A stretch of 64,000 nt of DNA. Source: Ignavibacteriota bacterium. GTDB taxonomy: Bacteria; Bacteroidota; Ignavibacteria; UBA10030. Shown here piece by piece: positions 26,028-35,370 of the stretch. How positions within the stretch are numbered: the first letter of the stretch is position 1; each line of letters begins with the position of its first letter. Where the stretch lies: contig PMZI01000026.1 of the NCBI GenBank assembly GCA_003170475.1, forward strand, positions 217,048-281,047. The letters run 5' to 3'. The notes under the pieces are model-generated. The model was not told the origin of the DNA. It did no database searches and was given only the letters and a program-made list of their open reading frames with translations. A program made the position numbers and the translations under genes.

Positions 26028-26904
26028 TTCAGAATCTCCGGGACTGACCTCATCCGAGGTTCCGCCCACAGGATCCGAAGAAAAGCAATTCCTTCGGTTC
26101 AAGAGATTGAATCGGATCCTTCATATTGTCATGATTGTAAGTTTCATGAGCCTTGCACTGACCGGCATGACGCTCAAGTTCGCGTATACCGGTTGGGCGG
26201 CTTTTCTTTCGCGCCTCTTCGGAGGATTCGAATCTGCCGGCTACATCCATCGAGTGGCAGCGGTCGCGATGATCGGGATCTTCATTGCGCACATTGTGGA
26301 CATCGTCAGAATGAAAAGGCACCACTACACGTCGTGGCGCTCATTCATCTTCGGTCCCGATTCCATGGTGTTCAACAGGAAAGATCTTCGGGATCTGATC
26401 GGCAACTTCAAATGGTTCATTGGCCGAGGTCCACGGCCCGCGTACGGAAGGTGGACCTACTGGGAGAAATTCGACTACTTCGCAGTCTTCTGGGGAATCG
26501 CGGTGATCGGATCGACGGGCTTGACGCTTTGGTTCCCCGAGTTTTTCACGAGGTTCATTCCCGGATGGTACCTGAACGTCGCGACGATTATCCACAGTGA
26601 CGAGGCGTTGCTCGCTGTCGGGTTCATTTTCACGGTGCATTTCTTTAACACGCATCTCCGTCCGGAGAAGTTCCCGATGGACATCGTCGTCTTCACTGGC
26701 CGAATGACTCTTGACGAACTTAAGGAGGACAAACCGGAGGAGTATGAAGCGCTCGTCAAGACAGGCAAACTCGATGTGTCCATGGTCGAGCAATATCCCC
26801 CGATTGTCATCAGAGTGATACGGACTTTCGCATGGACCGCGCTCTGCGTAGGATTCAGTATCGTCATTTGGATTATTTATGCCATGCTCTTCGCGTATCA
26901 ATAA
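26005..26904 (+). CDS. b-type cytochrome subunit (FdnI/HydC-like)
   Basis: A 299-residue inner-membrane protein with about five transmembrane helices and several His in helices ([37 protein letters not shown]), matching di-haem cytochrome b561-type subunits of formate dehydrogenases and Cbc complexes. It probably oxidises menaquinol and passes electrons to the 19-haem protein encoded just upstream, whose 3' end it overlaps by 23 bases. Compared with the previous CbcL-like gene, this looks like a split version of the same module. The last helix ([15 protein letters not shown]) is an extra C-terminal anchor. Confidence 0.88.
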   Translation: METTKKPDSESPGLTSSEVPPTGSEEKQFLRFKRLNRILHIVMIVSFMSLALTGMTLKFAYTGWAAFLSRLFGGFESAGYIHRVAAVAMIGIFIAHIVDIVRMKRHHYTSWRSFIFGPDSMVFNRKDLRDLIGNFKWFIGRGPRPAYGRWTYWEKFDYFAVFWGIAVIGSTGLTLWFPEFFTRFIPGWYLNVATIIHSDEALLAVGFIFTVHFFNTHLRPEKFPMDIVVFTGRMTLDELKEDKPEEYEALVKTGKLDVSMVEQYPPIVIRVIRTFAWTALCVGFSIVIWIIYAMLFAYQ

Positions 26905-26995
26905 TGGGAAGAAAATCGTTGCAAGTAAGGATTCATGATATTATTATCAATACCAACACCTTTCGCTGAAGCACCGATTTTCATAGAGAATTCTG

Positions 26996-28486
26996 ATGAA
27001 ACGCATTTTCCCAGCTTCCTTCTATAACCCTGTGACGCTTGTCGGCGCCGCGATTGCTGCCGTTAGCCTGGGGCTTATTGCGTTCTTGATGGTGATTGAG
27101 AGTTTTGCGGAAAACCCGAAGCCATACATGGGAATTGTCGCGTTTGTGTTGCTTCCTGGAGTGATGATTGTCGGTCTTGCCATTCTAATATTTGGGATTC
27201 TCCGTGAGCGACGAAGAGTGCATGCGGGAAAACCTGAAACGCATCTCCCGATCATTGACCTGAATAATCCTAAGCATCGCACGGCCTTTGTCTTTTTCTC
27301 TTTTGGGACGATCCTTCTTCTGATACTTTCGGCGTTCGGCAGTTTCAAGGCGTATGAGCACACCGATTCTGATCAATTCTGCGGCGAGACATGTCACAAG
27401 GTGATGGAGCCGGAATATACGGCCTATGAGTACTCTCCACATGCACGCGTCGGATGTGTAAAGTGCCACATCGGTCCGGGGGCGGGCTGGTTTGTCCGTT
27501 CGAAATTGTCCGGTGCATATCAGGTATATGCAACGTTGTTCAACAAATACCCAACTCCAATCCCGACTCCCATCGAGAACTTGCGTCCTGCTCAGGAAAC
27601 GTGCGAGCAATGCCATTGGCCGAAGCAATTCTTCAGTCAGAAGGAGTTGATGAATACCTATTTCACTTCTGATGAGAACAATACCAGGTGGTCGCTGAAT
27701 CTGCTGGTCAAAGTCGGAGGCGGAAACATTGAGGCCGGTCCTACATCGGGCATTCACTGGCACATGAACATCGCCAATGAAGTGACGTACGCGGCTGTAG
27801 ACACCCAGCGACAGGTCATCCCTTGGGTTCGGATAAAAACTGCAGAAGGCAAGATCATCACTTACAAATCGACGGAATCAACGCTTTCTGATGCAGAGAT
27901 CCAGAAGATTCAGAAGCGGCGGATGGATTGCATCGATTGTCACAATCGTCCGACGCACATCTATCATCCGCCGGCACGATCGATCGATCATGTGATGTCA
28001 TTAGGTTGGATCGACCCCGAGTTGCCGAACATCAAAAGCGTTGCGGTGAAGGCTTTGGAGCATCCCTACACAACCAAGCCTGCGGCGTTGGACAGCATCA
28101 AGCAGGAGATTGGTGAGTTCTATCGTTCGAATCACCCCGATGTCGCGGCAAAAAAGAGTGCGCAGATTGACCGTGCCATCGCCGAAGTGCAGAAGATCTA
28201 CAGCCGAAACTACTTCCCTGAAATGCATGTCAGCTGGAAGAAGTTCAACGACAACATCGGGCACATGTATTATCCCGGATGCTTCCGTTGCCATGATGGG
28301 AAGCACGTGTCGGAAGAAGGAAAGGTGCTTTCGAGGGACTGCAATGTCTGTCACACGATTCTTGCACAACAAACAGAGAAAGATGATCTGCGCATCTCCC
28401 TTCAGGGCGTCGAGTACAAGCATCCCGTGGACATCGGAGATGCGTGGAAGGAAATGAACTGCAGCGATTGTCACAATTCCCAGTAA
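26996..28486 (+). CDS. ImcH-like seven-haem inner-membrane cytochrome (NapC/NirT type)
   Basis: A 496-residue protein with three N-terminal transmembrane helices (about 12-33, 45-67, 100-120) and a periplasmic part with seven haem motifs: one CX3CH (CGETCH) and six CXXCH (CVKCH, CEQCH, CIDCH, CFRCH, CNVCH, CSDCH). The first two motifs with KVMEPEYTAYEYSPHA match the NapC/NirT quinol-dehydrogenase family. Haem number and helices agree with Geobacter ImcH, a menaquinol oxidase needed for higher-potential extracellular acceptors. The start ATG 26996 has no strong ribosome site. It lies 91 bases after the b-type gene, within one apparent operon. Confidence 0.9.
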   Translation: MKRIFPASFYNPVTLVGAAIAAVSLGLIAFLMVIESFAENPKPYMGIVAFVLLPGVMIVGLAILIFGILRERRRVHAGKPETHLPIIDLNNPKHRTAFVFFSFGTILLLILSAFGSFKAYEHTDSDQFCGETCHKVMEPEYTAYEYSPHARVGCVKCHIGPGAGWFVRSKLSGAYQVYATLFNKYPTPIPTPIENLRPAQETCEQCHWPKQFFSQKELMNTYFTSDENNTRWSLNLLVKVGGGNIEAGPTSGIHWHMNIANEVTYAAVDTQRQVIPWVRIKTAEGKIITYKSTESTLSDAEIQKIQKRRMDCIDCHNRPTHIYHPPARSIDHVMSLGWIDPELPNIKSVAVKALEHPYTTKPAALDSIKQEIGEFYRSNHPDVAAKKSAQIDRAIAEVQKIYSRNYFPEMHVSWKKFNDNIGHMYYPGCFRCHDGKHVSEEGKVLSRDCNVCHTILAQQTEKDDLRISLQGVEYKHPVDIGDAWKEMNCSDCHNSQ

Positions 28487-28586
28487 CGTGGGATTTGTTC
28501 ACCGGGATGTCGAAGGGACCGTCGTTCTGAGGCTGGCAGAGCCGGCAAAACGCTGGTCGCTGTTCAACGGAGAGATTTGAAAAACG

Positions 28587-29045
28587 ATGGCTGAATCTAC
28601 CGAGCCGATGGATACTCAAGAAAACAGAAGAGACTTCCTCAAGTATTTCCTTGGGGGTGGTCTGATTGCGTGGCTGGCTGCGATTCTCTATCCTATGATG
28701 GCCTATCTCAAGCCGCCGAAGCAGGCCGAAGTGGAAGTGACAAGTGTGAAGGCGGGCAAGGTCGGGGCCGTAGAAAAAGACAGCGGCACCATCGTCCGGT
28801 TTGGAAACAAGCCGGTTATTCTCCTGAGGAATGCTGCCGGCGAGTTCCGGGCATTCTCGGCGACGTGCACACATCTTGATTGCACGGTGCAGTATCGAAA
28901 AGATATGGGCCTCATCTGGTGTGCGTGTCACAACGGTCGTTATGATCTGAACGGCCGCAATGTTGCAGGACCTCCGCCGCGCCCTCTGGATGAATATCGG
29001 GTTGTGATCCAAGGTGAAGACATACTGATTTCCAAAAAAGCATGA
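28587..29045 (+). CDS. Rieske 2Fe-2S protein with Tat-type anchor
   Basis: A 152-residue quinol-oxidase subunit. The N-terminus has a twin-arginine motif (NRRDFLK) followed by one hydrophobic helix ([13 protein letters not shown]), the standard Tat-exported, membrane-tethered form. The cluster-binding motifs are CTHLDC (94-99) and CACHNGRYD (112-120), each supplying one Cys and one His, with the extra Cys pair for a disulfide. It takes one electron from quinol at the cytochrome b site. Its stop overlaps the cytochrome b start by four bases. Confidence 0.95.
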   Translation: MAESTEPMDTQENRRDFLKYFLGGGLIAWLAAILYPMMAYLKPPKQAEVEVTSVKAGKVGAVEKDSGTIVRFGNKPVILLRNAAGEFRAFSATCTHLDCTVQYRKDMGLIWCACHNGRYDLNGRNVAGPPPRPLDEYRVVIQGEDILISKKA

Positions 29046-30121
29046 AGACACTCTGGTCAAAAACCTATCATTGGATCAACGAACGCGTCGAGCTCGACGG
29101 GCTTGTCGAGTTCATGGGCAAGAAGTACGTACCCGTGAACAGCCATTCCATCTGGTATTACTTTGGCGGCGTGTCATTATTCCTCTTCATTATTCAGGTT
29201 GTCACGGGCATTCTGCTCCTCCTCTACTACAAGGGGGGAGAGGCACTGGCGTTTGAGAGCATACAATTCATCATGTCCAAGGTGCAGTTTGGATGGTTGA
29301 TCCGATCGATCCACAGCTGGACGGCGAACCTGTTCATACTGACTGCATTGATCCATATGTTCAGCGTTTATTTCGGAAAGGCGTATCGCAAGCCTCGGGA
29401 AATTACCTGGGTGACGGGAATGTTGATGTTCTTCCTTGCGATGGGATTCGGATTCAGCGGCTATCTGCTGCCGTGGAACGAGCTGGCCTTTTTTGCAACC
29501 AAGGTAGGCACGGACATCGCAGGAGCCGTCCCGGTTGTTGGCAAACCGATGATGGTATTCCTCCGAGGCGGTGAAGAAGTAACGGGAGCAACCCTCTCTC
29601 GCTTCATCGGTTTCCACGTTGCGGTGTTGCCGGGTCTTTTCACTGTTCTCCTGGGAATCCACTTGCTTCTGGTCCAGCGACAGGGAATGAGTGAACCATT
29701 GTCGTACGAAGAAGAAAGTCCGAAGGAACGCAAGACAATGCCGTTTTTCCCAAACTTCCTTCTCCGTGACATGCTTCTCTGGCTGATTGTTCTCAATCTT
29801 CTGGCGATTCTGGCGGTGTTCTTTCCGTGGGAGCTTGGCAAGAAGGCCGATTTGTTTGCTTCTGCGCCCGCGGGGATCAAACCTGAATGGTACTTCCTCT
29901 TCATGTTCCAGACTCTGAAGTACATCCCGGGTAAAGTTTTCGTGTTCGATGGTGAAGTGCTCGGTATCATGACTTTTGGGCTCGGAGGGTTGTTGTGGTT
30001 GTTGGTTCCCTTCTGGGATCGCAAGAGTTCCCGCGGTGAGCGAAACCGATTTATCAACTATATCGGTTTGTTCATCGTGCTCTACATCATCATTCTGACA
30101 ATCGTCGGGTGGATCCTATGA
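29042..30121 (+). CDS. Cytochrome b, b6-type with fused subunit-IV-like part
   Basis: A 359-residue membrane protein. Four helices carry two haem pairs: H-x13-H in [18 protein letters not shown] and H-x14-H in [17 protein letters not shown]; the 14-residue second spacing is typical of cytochrome b6 rather than mitochondrial cytochrome b. The quinol-site motif occurs as KPEWYF in the subunit-IV-like half, fused here into one chain. With the Rieske protein it should oxidise menaquinol. Both ends overlap neighbouring genes by four bases (Rieske upstream, 11-haem cytochrome downstream), so the three probably form one complex. Confidence 0.95.
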   Translation: MKTLWSKTYHWINERVELDGLVEFMGKKYVPVNSHSIWYYFGGVSLFLFIIQVVTGILLLLYYKGGEALAFESIQFIMSKVQFGWLIRSIHSWTANLFILTALIHMFSVYFGKAYRKPREITWVTGMLMFFLAMGFGFSGYLLPWNELAFFATKVGTDIAGAVPVVGKPMMVFLRGGEEVTGATLSRFIGFHVAVLPGLFTVLLGIHLLLVQRQGMSEPLSYEEESPKERKTMPFFPNFLLRDMLLWLIVLNLLAILAVFFPWELGKKADLFASAPAGIKPEWYFLFMFQTLKYIPGKVFVFDGEVLGIMTFGLGGLLWLLVPFWDRKSSRGERNRFINYIGLFIVLYIIILTIVGWIL

Positions 30122-31593
30122 ACCGAATCACGCGAATGATGATGGGGATAGCACTCCTCGTGTGCGTTTCGGCGAACGCTCTGCGTGCACAGGACAAATG
30201 CCTGAGTTGTCATGAGGCCACTGTCGGCGGCCAACCGGTTGAGATGTTCAAGCACGATATTCATCATGCAAAGGGAATTTCGTGCGCCGGTTGTCATGGC
30301 GGTGACTCAAAGACGGAAGAAATGGATCAGGCGATGAACGCCAAAGCGGGATACATTGGAGTCCCGAAGGGAGACGAGATCTCCAAGGCATGTGCCAACT
30401 GTCACGCCAATGCGGCGAAGATGAAGAGCTTTGGCTCCAATCTGCCGACGAATCAGTTCCAAAATCTTCAGGAAAGCGTTCACGGGAAGCTGGCGACCAA
30501 CGGCAAAGAGCGTATCGTTCAGTGCACGACGTGTCACAATGCTCATGGGATTGTGGCGGTGCGCAATGCGTCATCCCCTGTGTTCCCGCTCAATATTGTG
30601 AAGACATGCACCAAGTGTCATGCTGATGCGGCGTTCATGCGAATGTACAATCCATCGCTTCCGGTGGACCAGTTGGACAAGTACCGAACAAGCGTGCACG
30701 GGATTCGCAATGCAAAAGGGGACGCGAAGGTTGCTCAGTGTGCCAGCTGTCATGGGAGCCATGATATCCGAAATGCAAAAGACACGAAATCAAAAGTCTA
30801 TGCAACCAATGTCCCATCGACGTGTGCACATTGCCACAGCAATGCCGAGTATATGAAGGAATACAAGATTCCGACGGACCAATTTGACAAGTTTTCGAAG
30901 AGTGTTCACGGGGTTGCGCTGTTGACGAAGCATGATCTTGGAGCTCCGGCGTGCAATAGCTGCCACGGAAATCATGCCGCCACGCCTCCCGGCATATCGT
31001 CGGTTTCCAAAGTGTGTGGAACATGTCACGCGTTAAATGCCGATCTGTTCTCTGCAAGTCCGCACAAAAAGGCGTTCGACGATCGCAAGCTGCCCGAGTG
31101 CGAGACATGCCACAGCAATCACGAGATCATCGTCGCCACGAACAAGTTGCTTGGTGTGACAAGTGAGGCCGTTTGCAGCCGCTGCCACAGCGAGGCGCAG
31201 AATGCAAAAGGATATGCGGCTGCCAAAGCGATGAGAAGTCTCATCGACAGTCTGGAGAACAACGAAAAGAAGGCCTCCGAATTGGTGAACGAAGCTGAGC
31301 AAAAGGGAATGGAAATCTCTGAGGCGAAGTACAAGCTCCGGGACGCTCATCAAGCGCGGCTCGAATCGCGGACGATGGTTCATGCTTTCAATGAGGGACG
31401 ATTCAGAGAAGTCGCATCGAAAGGACTTGTCGTATCGGCGACCGTGTCGGCGGAAGCCACAGATGCGTTGGACGAATACGTTTTTCGACGCATCGGACTC
31501 GGTCTCGCAACGCTCGCAATCACGATCCTGGCTATTTCATTGTATGTTTACATTCGTCGTATTGAACGTCGACAAGCTAAGGGAGTTCAGTAG
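30118..31593 (+). CDS. 11-haem membrane-anchored cytochrome c of the Rieske/b complex
   Basis: A 491-residue protein starting at ATG 30118, inside the cytochrome b stop. It has a signal peptide ([19 protein letters not shown]), 11 CXXCH motifs over about residues 25-350, a helical, coiled-coil-like segment ([22 protein letters not shown]) and a C-terminal transmembrane helix ([17 protein letters not shown]) with a basic tail. It takes the place where cytochrome c1 or f would be encoded, so it is probably the electron-accepting subunit of the Rieske/b6-type complex. A comparable multihaem replacement occurs in some Cbc clusters. Confidence 0.9.
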   Translation: MNRITRMMMGIALLVCVSANALRAQDKCLSCHEATVGGQPVEMFKHDIHHAKGISCAGCHGGDSKTEEMDQAMNAKAGYIGVPKGDEISKACANCHANAAKMKSFGSNLPTNQFQNLQESVHGKLATNGKERIVQCTTCHNAHGIVAVRNASSPVFPLNIVKTCTKCHADAAFMRMYNPSLPVDQLDKYRTSVHGIRNAKGDAKVAQCASCHGSHDIRNAKDTKSKVYATNVPSTCAHCHSNAEYMKEYKIPTDQFDKFSKSVHGVALLTKHDLGAPACNSCHGNHAATPPGISSVSKVCGTCHALNADLFSASPHKKAFDDRKLPECETCHSNHEIIVATNKLLGVTSEAVCSRCHSEAQNAKGYAAAKAMRSLIDSLENNEKKASELVNEAEQKGMEISEAKYKLRDAHQARLESRTMVHAFNEGRFREVASKGLVVSATVSAEATDALDEYVFRRIGLGLATLAITILAISLYVYIRRIERRQAKGVQ

Positions 31594-31633
31594 CTCCCAA
31601 TCTTCAAATCCAAACCATCAGAGGAGGATGTCT

Positions 31634-32164
31634 ATGCTTACTCGTTTGCTCACCCTGCTTTTGATTCTGGTGCTCGTGGTCGGGTTCTCCGCCCAGGCTC
31701 AGAACAAGTACGTCGGCGTCAAGACGTGTTCTATGTGCCACAAAGCTGATAAGACCGGCAATCAGTTCGGCGTCTGGTCAAAATCTGCGCATGCTCAAGC
31801 CTACAAAACTCTGACTGGCGAAAAGGCAGCGGCAATTGCAAAGGCGAAGAACATTAAGAATGCCGCAGAAGCTCCGGAATGTCTCGAATGCCACGGGGCC
31901 GTTGATGCAAAACTGATCGGCACCTACGATGTCAAGGACGGTGTTCAGTGTGAGACCTGCCACGGACCGGGCTCGGCCTATAAGACCATGGCGACGATGA
32001 AGGACAAGCCGAAAGCCATTGCAGCTGGTTTGCATGAGTTCAAAGATGCAGCAGCTATCGAGAAGTTCTGTAAGACGTGCCATAACGAAAAGAGTCCGAC
32101 AAACAAAGCGTTCAAGTTCGACGAGTACTGGGCAAAGATCAAACACACAGTGCCGAAGCCGTAA
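31634..32164 (+). CDS. Tetrahaem cytochrome of the c554 family
   Basis: A 176-residue periplasmic protein. ATG 31634 is six bases after GAGGAGG; the ATG at 31628 is too close. After a signal peptide (LLTLLLILVLVVGFSAQAQ) it has four CXXCH motifs (CSMCH, CLECH, CETCH, CKTCH) with the spacing and WSKSAHAQAYKTL segment typical of the cytochrome c554/c-prime family. Such proteins shuttle electrons between membrane complexes and terminal reductases. It follows the 11-haem gene by 40 bases and is probably the soluble partner of the Rieske/b complex. Confidence 0.9.
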   Translation: MLTRLLTLLLILVLVVGFSAQAQNKYVGVKTCSMCHKADKTGNQFGVWSKSAHAQAYKTLTGEKAAAIAKAKNIKNAAEAPECLECHGAVDAKLIGTYDVKDGVQCETCHGPGSAYKTMATMKDKPKAIAAGLHEFKDAAAIEKFCKTCHNEKSPTNKAFKFDEYWAKIKHTVPKP

Positions 32165-32208
32165 GCGCGCTCTCTCGGTTGATAGCACACGTTGTAGGAC
32201 GAAGGAGA

Positions 32209-32236
32209 CGGCGCTGCGGTGAGCGGTGCAGCGCCG
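32209..32236 (+). other. GC-rich hairpin between c554-type gene and membrane gene
   Basis: A perfect nine-base stem, CGGCGCTGC with GCAGCGCCG around a 10-base loop, lies 44 bases after the cytochrome stop. It is not followed by a T-run, so it may be an RNA-stability element rather than a terminator. Confidence 0.5.
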
Positions 32237-32275
32237 GTTCTTCCTACCGAAGCGACGGGGGAGGAAGGTTGTCGA

Positions 32276-32677
32276 ATGGATCGGACCACCATCCAGAGAT
32301 CCCTAGAAGTCTGGCTCTTTATCGCCGTTGCCTCGATGATGAACGGGATGTTTCGGAGCCTGTTTCTTGTCCCCAGGTTGGGAGAGCACATGGGGCATGT
32401 GTTAGGCGTTTTGATATTGATAATAGTAGTTCTTCTTTCTTCATCAGTATTGGTAAACAGGGTCTTGAAGGAGTATGGAAACAGCGATTTGTTTTTTATC
32501 GGAGTCCTGTGGGTTGTTTTGAGTGTAGGTGTCGATTTTGTTTTTGAGCATTACTTGTTGCACGTGCCGTGGACCGCAATACTGCATGATTACAATCTGT
32601 TCTCGGGCAGGATCTGGATTTTTGTCTTGACGACAGAGTTGATCGGCCCCTGGTTCATGGCATCTGATAAACGTTAG
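32276..32677 (+). CDS. Hypothetical four-helix membrane protein
   Basis: A 133-residue protein of unknown family. ATG 32276 has GGAGGAAGG upstream; an earlier in-frame start at 32219 lies inside a hairpin loop and is unlikely. Four hydrophobic helices are visible (VWLFIAVASMMNGM, VLGVLILIIVVLLSSSVLV, FFIGVLWVVLSVGVDFVF, IWIFVLTTELIGPWF). The middle of the gene is clearly richer in A and T than its neighbours, suggesting a different origin or weak codon selection. It sits between cytochrome genes, so a role in electron transfer is possible but not shown. Confidence 0.6.
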   Translation: MDRTTIQRSLEVWLFIAVASMMNGMFRSLFLVPRLGEHMGHVLGVLILIIVVLLSSSVLVNRVLKEYGNSDLFFIGVLWVVLSVGVDFVFEHYLLHVPWTAILHDYNLFSGRIWIFVLTTELIGPWFMASDKR

Positions 32678-32796
32678 TTGAGTGGGACAGGTATTTCCCC
32701 CCAACGCACCGGAAACCGGCAGATCCGAACATTCACTCCAAAATCAAATAGGAACTGTGATATCGTCATAATCACACTCTATTTCACTGAATCATT

Positions 32797-34110
32797 ATGA
32801 AGAAACTGACAACTCTTATTATTCTCATCGTGCTCTCCGTCTCGGGCGCCCACGCCCAAAGGTTGCAGGCACGGTTTGTCACCTCTGCATACGCTTGGGA
32901 GCGCCAAGACACCATCGGCAAATCCTCAGAGCATCTCTACGGGTATGAAACGATGCAGCTCTCTCTCTCAGGAGAACAGCTCTCGTTGCACACCTACCTC
33001 CAGGGATTCAACGATTTCGCCGGGCCTCTGAGTAACAACCCGACGTTCAGGCTCTACAACCTCTATTTCAAATGGGCCAACATCGGCAACATGGTCGATG
33101 TGAGTCTGGGACGTCAGGCTGTCTTCGCCGGGGTGGGGAATGGCACCATCGATGGCGGTCTCGCATCATTCAAGTTCCTCGATTCCCGCTACAAGCTTAC
33201 GGGATATTATGGGGCACTCCCAGCTGAGCGCTATGAGGCGAGACTGATCGATAACACCGACAAGAACTTCATGGCGGGCGGACAGTTGTCGGCTTCTCCG
33301 CTTGATTTCGCCCAGTTCTCCGTGAGTTACATGCAGAAGAATATCAAGCCAGAAACATACCTTGGCATTCGACGGGACTCGCTGTTCAATCCGTATACGG
33401 TTGAGATCACGCCCACAGCAACAGCCGAGGAATACGTCAGCGGTGATGTGAGTTTGGAATACAAGGATTGGGCCTCGGGGTATCTTCGTTATGACTATGA
33501 CCTTCTGCTCGATAAGAACTCGCGCTTCCAGTTCTTCACTCGGGTGAAACCTTTCCAAGCGTCAAGTCTTACGGCTCTTCAACCGTTAAGTCTGACCGGT
33601 GAGTACCTGCAGCGTGAACCGCGCCTTCTGTTCAATTCCATTTTTTCGGTCTTTGCATTCAACACGATGAAGGAATATGAGATCGGGGCGGAATATGCTC
33701 TCGGAACGGAATGGCAGTTGTTCGCCAAGTATGGTGCAGTCTCCTACAATGACGGCGACTCGCATCAGATGACACTGGGGGTTAATAGCAACCATGTATC
33801 ATTCAGCGTCACGCGAGATGACGGAAATGGCGGCGAATTGAGTGCCGCATCCCTCAGCCTTGGCTATCCCTTCTTCGAAAACAAGCTCACGCCGACATTG
33901 ATGCTCAGCTACGCCCACTACAAGTTGAGCGAGTTCTCGACCAGCCTCGATGATGCATTGAGCCTTTCCGTGGGGGCCGTTTATCGACCCATTCGCTTGC
34001 TCTCGGTCGATGCTCAGGCACAGTGGATTCAGAACAAGATCTACAATAACGATATGCGATTTTTCGTCAGGGTCAGTTATCTCCTAAGTCAACAACTTGG
34101 AATCTTCTAA
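32797..34110 (+). CDS. Outer-membrane beta-barrel protein, candidate cytochrome porin
   Basis: A 437-residue exported protein (signal peptide TLIILIVLSVSGAHAQ) made of alternating hydrophobic/polar strands with aromatic girdles and ending in Phe, the usual outer-membrane insertion signal. Strands such as LYNLYFKWANIGNMVDVSLGR and SLSLGYPFFENKLTPTLML can be read through the length; about 18-22 strands would fit. It is followed almost directly by a 14-haem cytochrome and a 9-haem lipoprotein. This gene order parallels porin-cytochrome conduits (OmbB-OmaB-OmcB type), so it is a good candidate for a transmembrane electron conduit (inference). Confidence 0.8.
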   Translation: MKKLTTLIILIVLSVSGAHAQRLQARFVTSAYAWERQDTIGKSSEHLYGYETMQLSLSGEQLSLHTYLQGFNDFAGPLSNNPTFRLYNLYFKWANIGNMVDVSLGRQAVFAGVGNGTIDGGLASFKFLDSRYKLTGYYGALPAERYEARLIDNTDKNFMAGGQLSASPLDFAQFSVSYMQKNIKPETYLGIRRDSLFNPYTVEITPTATAEEYVSGDVSLEYKDWASGYLRYDYDLLLDKNSRFQFFTRVKPFQASSLTALQPLSLTGEYLQREPRLLFNSIFSVFAFNTMKEYEIGAEYALGTEWQLFAKYGAVSYNDGDSHQMTLGVNSNHVSFSVTRDDGNGGELSAASLSLGYPFFENKLTPTLMLSYAHYKLSEFSTSLDDALSLSVGAVYRPIRLLSVDAQAQWIQNKIYNNDMRFFVRVSYLLSQQLGIF

Positions 34111-34120
34111 CAAGAATCCT

Positions 34121-35359
34121 ATGGTCATGGCAAAACACTTATTTCATCGGACCGTCAGACGGGTCTCTTTTGGTCTTCTCTTCGGCGTGGCCTGCCTGCT
34201 TGCCTTCACTGTGATAAGTTCGTCACGTGAGGTGAGTCAGTGGCAGCAGCAACCGAGCACCGTCAAGTTCTCTCACCGCTTTCACGTCCGGGATGCGGGC
34301 GTTGCCTGTGCCGACTGCCATACGATGGCGCCGACAAGCAGACTCGCTACAGACACTCTTCTGGCAAAACACGAACAATGCAAGAGTTGCCATGAAGAGC
34401 AGCTGAACACGAGGTGTGACTTCTGCCACACCGGCGATGACCCCTCGACGTATACGGCGACTGAATTGCCGAAACGTAACCTCGTTTTCTCGCATGAGGC
34501 ACACGTAAGTGGTCGGAAGCTCGAGTGCGAAAAATGCCACACGGGTGTCGACCAGGCCGAGATTGGAGTATCAGTGAAGATACCCGGCATGCCAACGTGC
34601 AACACATGCCATAATGACGTCAAGGCATCCAATGCATGCGAGGGGTGTCATGTGGACCTAGCTGCGCTTCGGCCGCGGGAACACAATCGGACAGATTTTG
34701 TACACGAACACAAGATCATCGCCCGATCGTCGACGGCGACCTGCGCAACGTGCCACACGCAGGAAACGTGCGCCGACTGCCACAATGGCTCCGATCTCAT
34801 CAGAGTCGATCTGACCGGAAAAGACTTGACCTCGCCGATGTCGCCGCGGATCGCCGCGATCGATCGCGGCCAGGGAATGAAACTGACCAAAGTCCACGAT
34901 TTGAACTTCAAGTTTACGCATGGAATTGCGGCCTCGAAAAAAGGAACAGAGTGTCAGACGTGTCACGATCAGCAGACCTTTTGCGCGACGTGTCACAACG
35001 CCGGCGGCGACGTCAATCAGTCTAAGTTCCTGCCTCAGTCTCATCAGCAAGCAGGGTTCATCACGTTTGGTGTGGGAAGTGGTGGTGGCTTGCATGCGAA
35101 ACTCGCGAAGCGCGATATCGAGAATTGCGCGGCATGCCATGATACTCAGGGGGCTGATCCGGCATGCATTCAATGCCACATGGATTCTGATGGGATCAAG
35201 GGCACGAACCCGCGGACGCATGACCCGGGATACATGAATGGAGAACACGGCTCATGGCACACCGACCCGGGGGCGACGTGCTATGTCTGCCACACCGACG
35301 CCAATGCGCGAGTGGGTGGAGTAAAAGGTCAAAAGTTCTGCGGCTATTGTCATAAGTGA
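34121..35359 (+). CDS. 14-haem periplasmic cytochrome c
   Basis: A 412-residue protein. I chose ATG 34121, since the upstream TTG at 34097 lies inside the barrel gene. A signal or anchor helix (VSFGLLFGVACLLAFTVIS) precedes 14 CXXCH motifs (CADCH to CGYCH). Several motifs form the paired ACADCHTM / FCHTGDD-like layouts of Geobacter-type conduit cytochromes. It should lie on the periplasmic side of the outer-membrane barrel and hand electrons across. Its start lies 10 bases after the barrel stop and its end overlaps or abuts the lipoprotein gene, so the three are translated together. Confidence 0.88.
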   Translation: MVMAKHLFHRTVRRVSFGLLFGVACLLAFTVISSSREVSQWQQQPSTVKFSHRFHVRDAGVACADCHTMAPTSRLATDTLLAKHEQCKSCHEEQLNTRCDFCHTGDDPSTYTATELPKRNLVFSHEAHVSGRKLECEKCHTGVDQAEIGVSVKIPGMPTCNTCHNDVKASNACEGCHVDLAALRPREHNRTDFVHEHKIIARSSTATCATCHTQETCADCHNGSDLIRVDLTGKDLTSPMSPRIAAIDRGQGMKLTKVHDLNFKFTHGIAASKKGTECQTCHDQQTFCATCHNAGGDVNQSKFLPQSHQQAGFITFGVGSGGGLHAKLAKRDIENCAACHDTQGADPACIQCHMDSDGIKGTNPRTHDPGYMNGEHGSWHTDPGATCYVCHTDANARVGGVKGQKFCGYCHK

Positions 35360-35370
35360 GCGAAAAACCT

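Noticed and set aside
31581..31598. GGGAG/CTCCC hairpin at the end of the 11-haem gene as a terminator
   Set aside because: The stem is five bases, overlaps the stop codon and has no T-run, and the next gene is probably cotranscribed.
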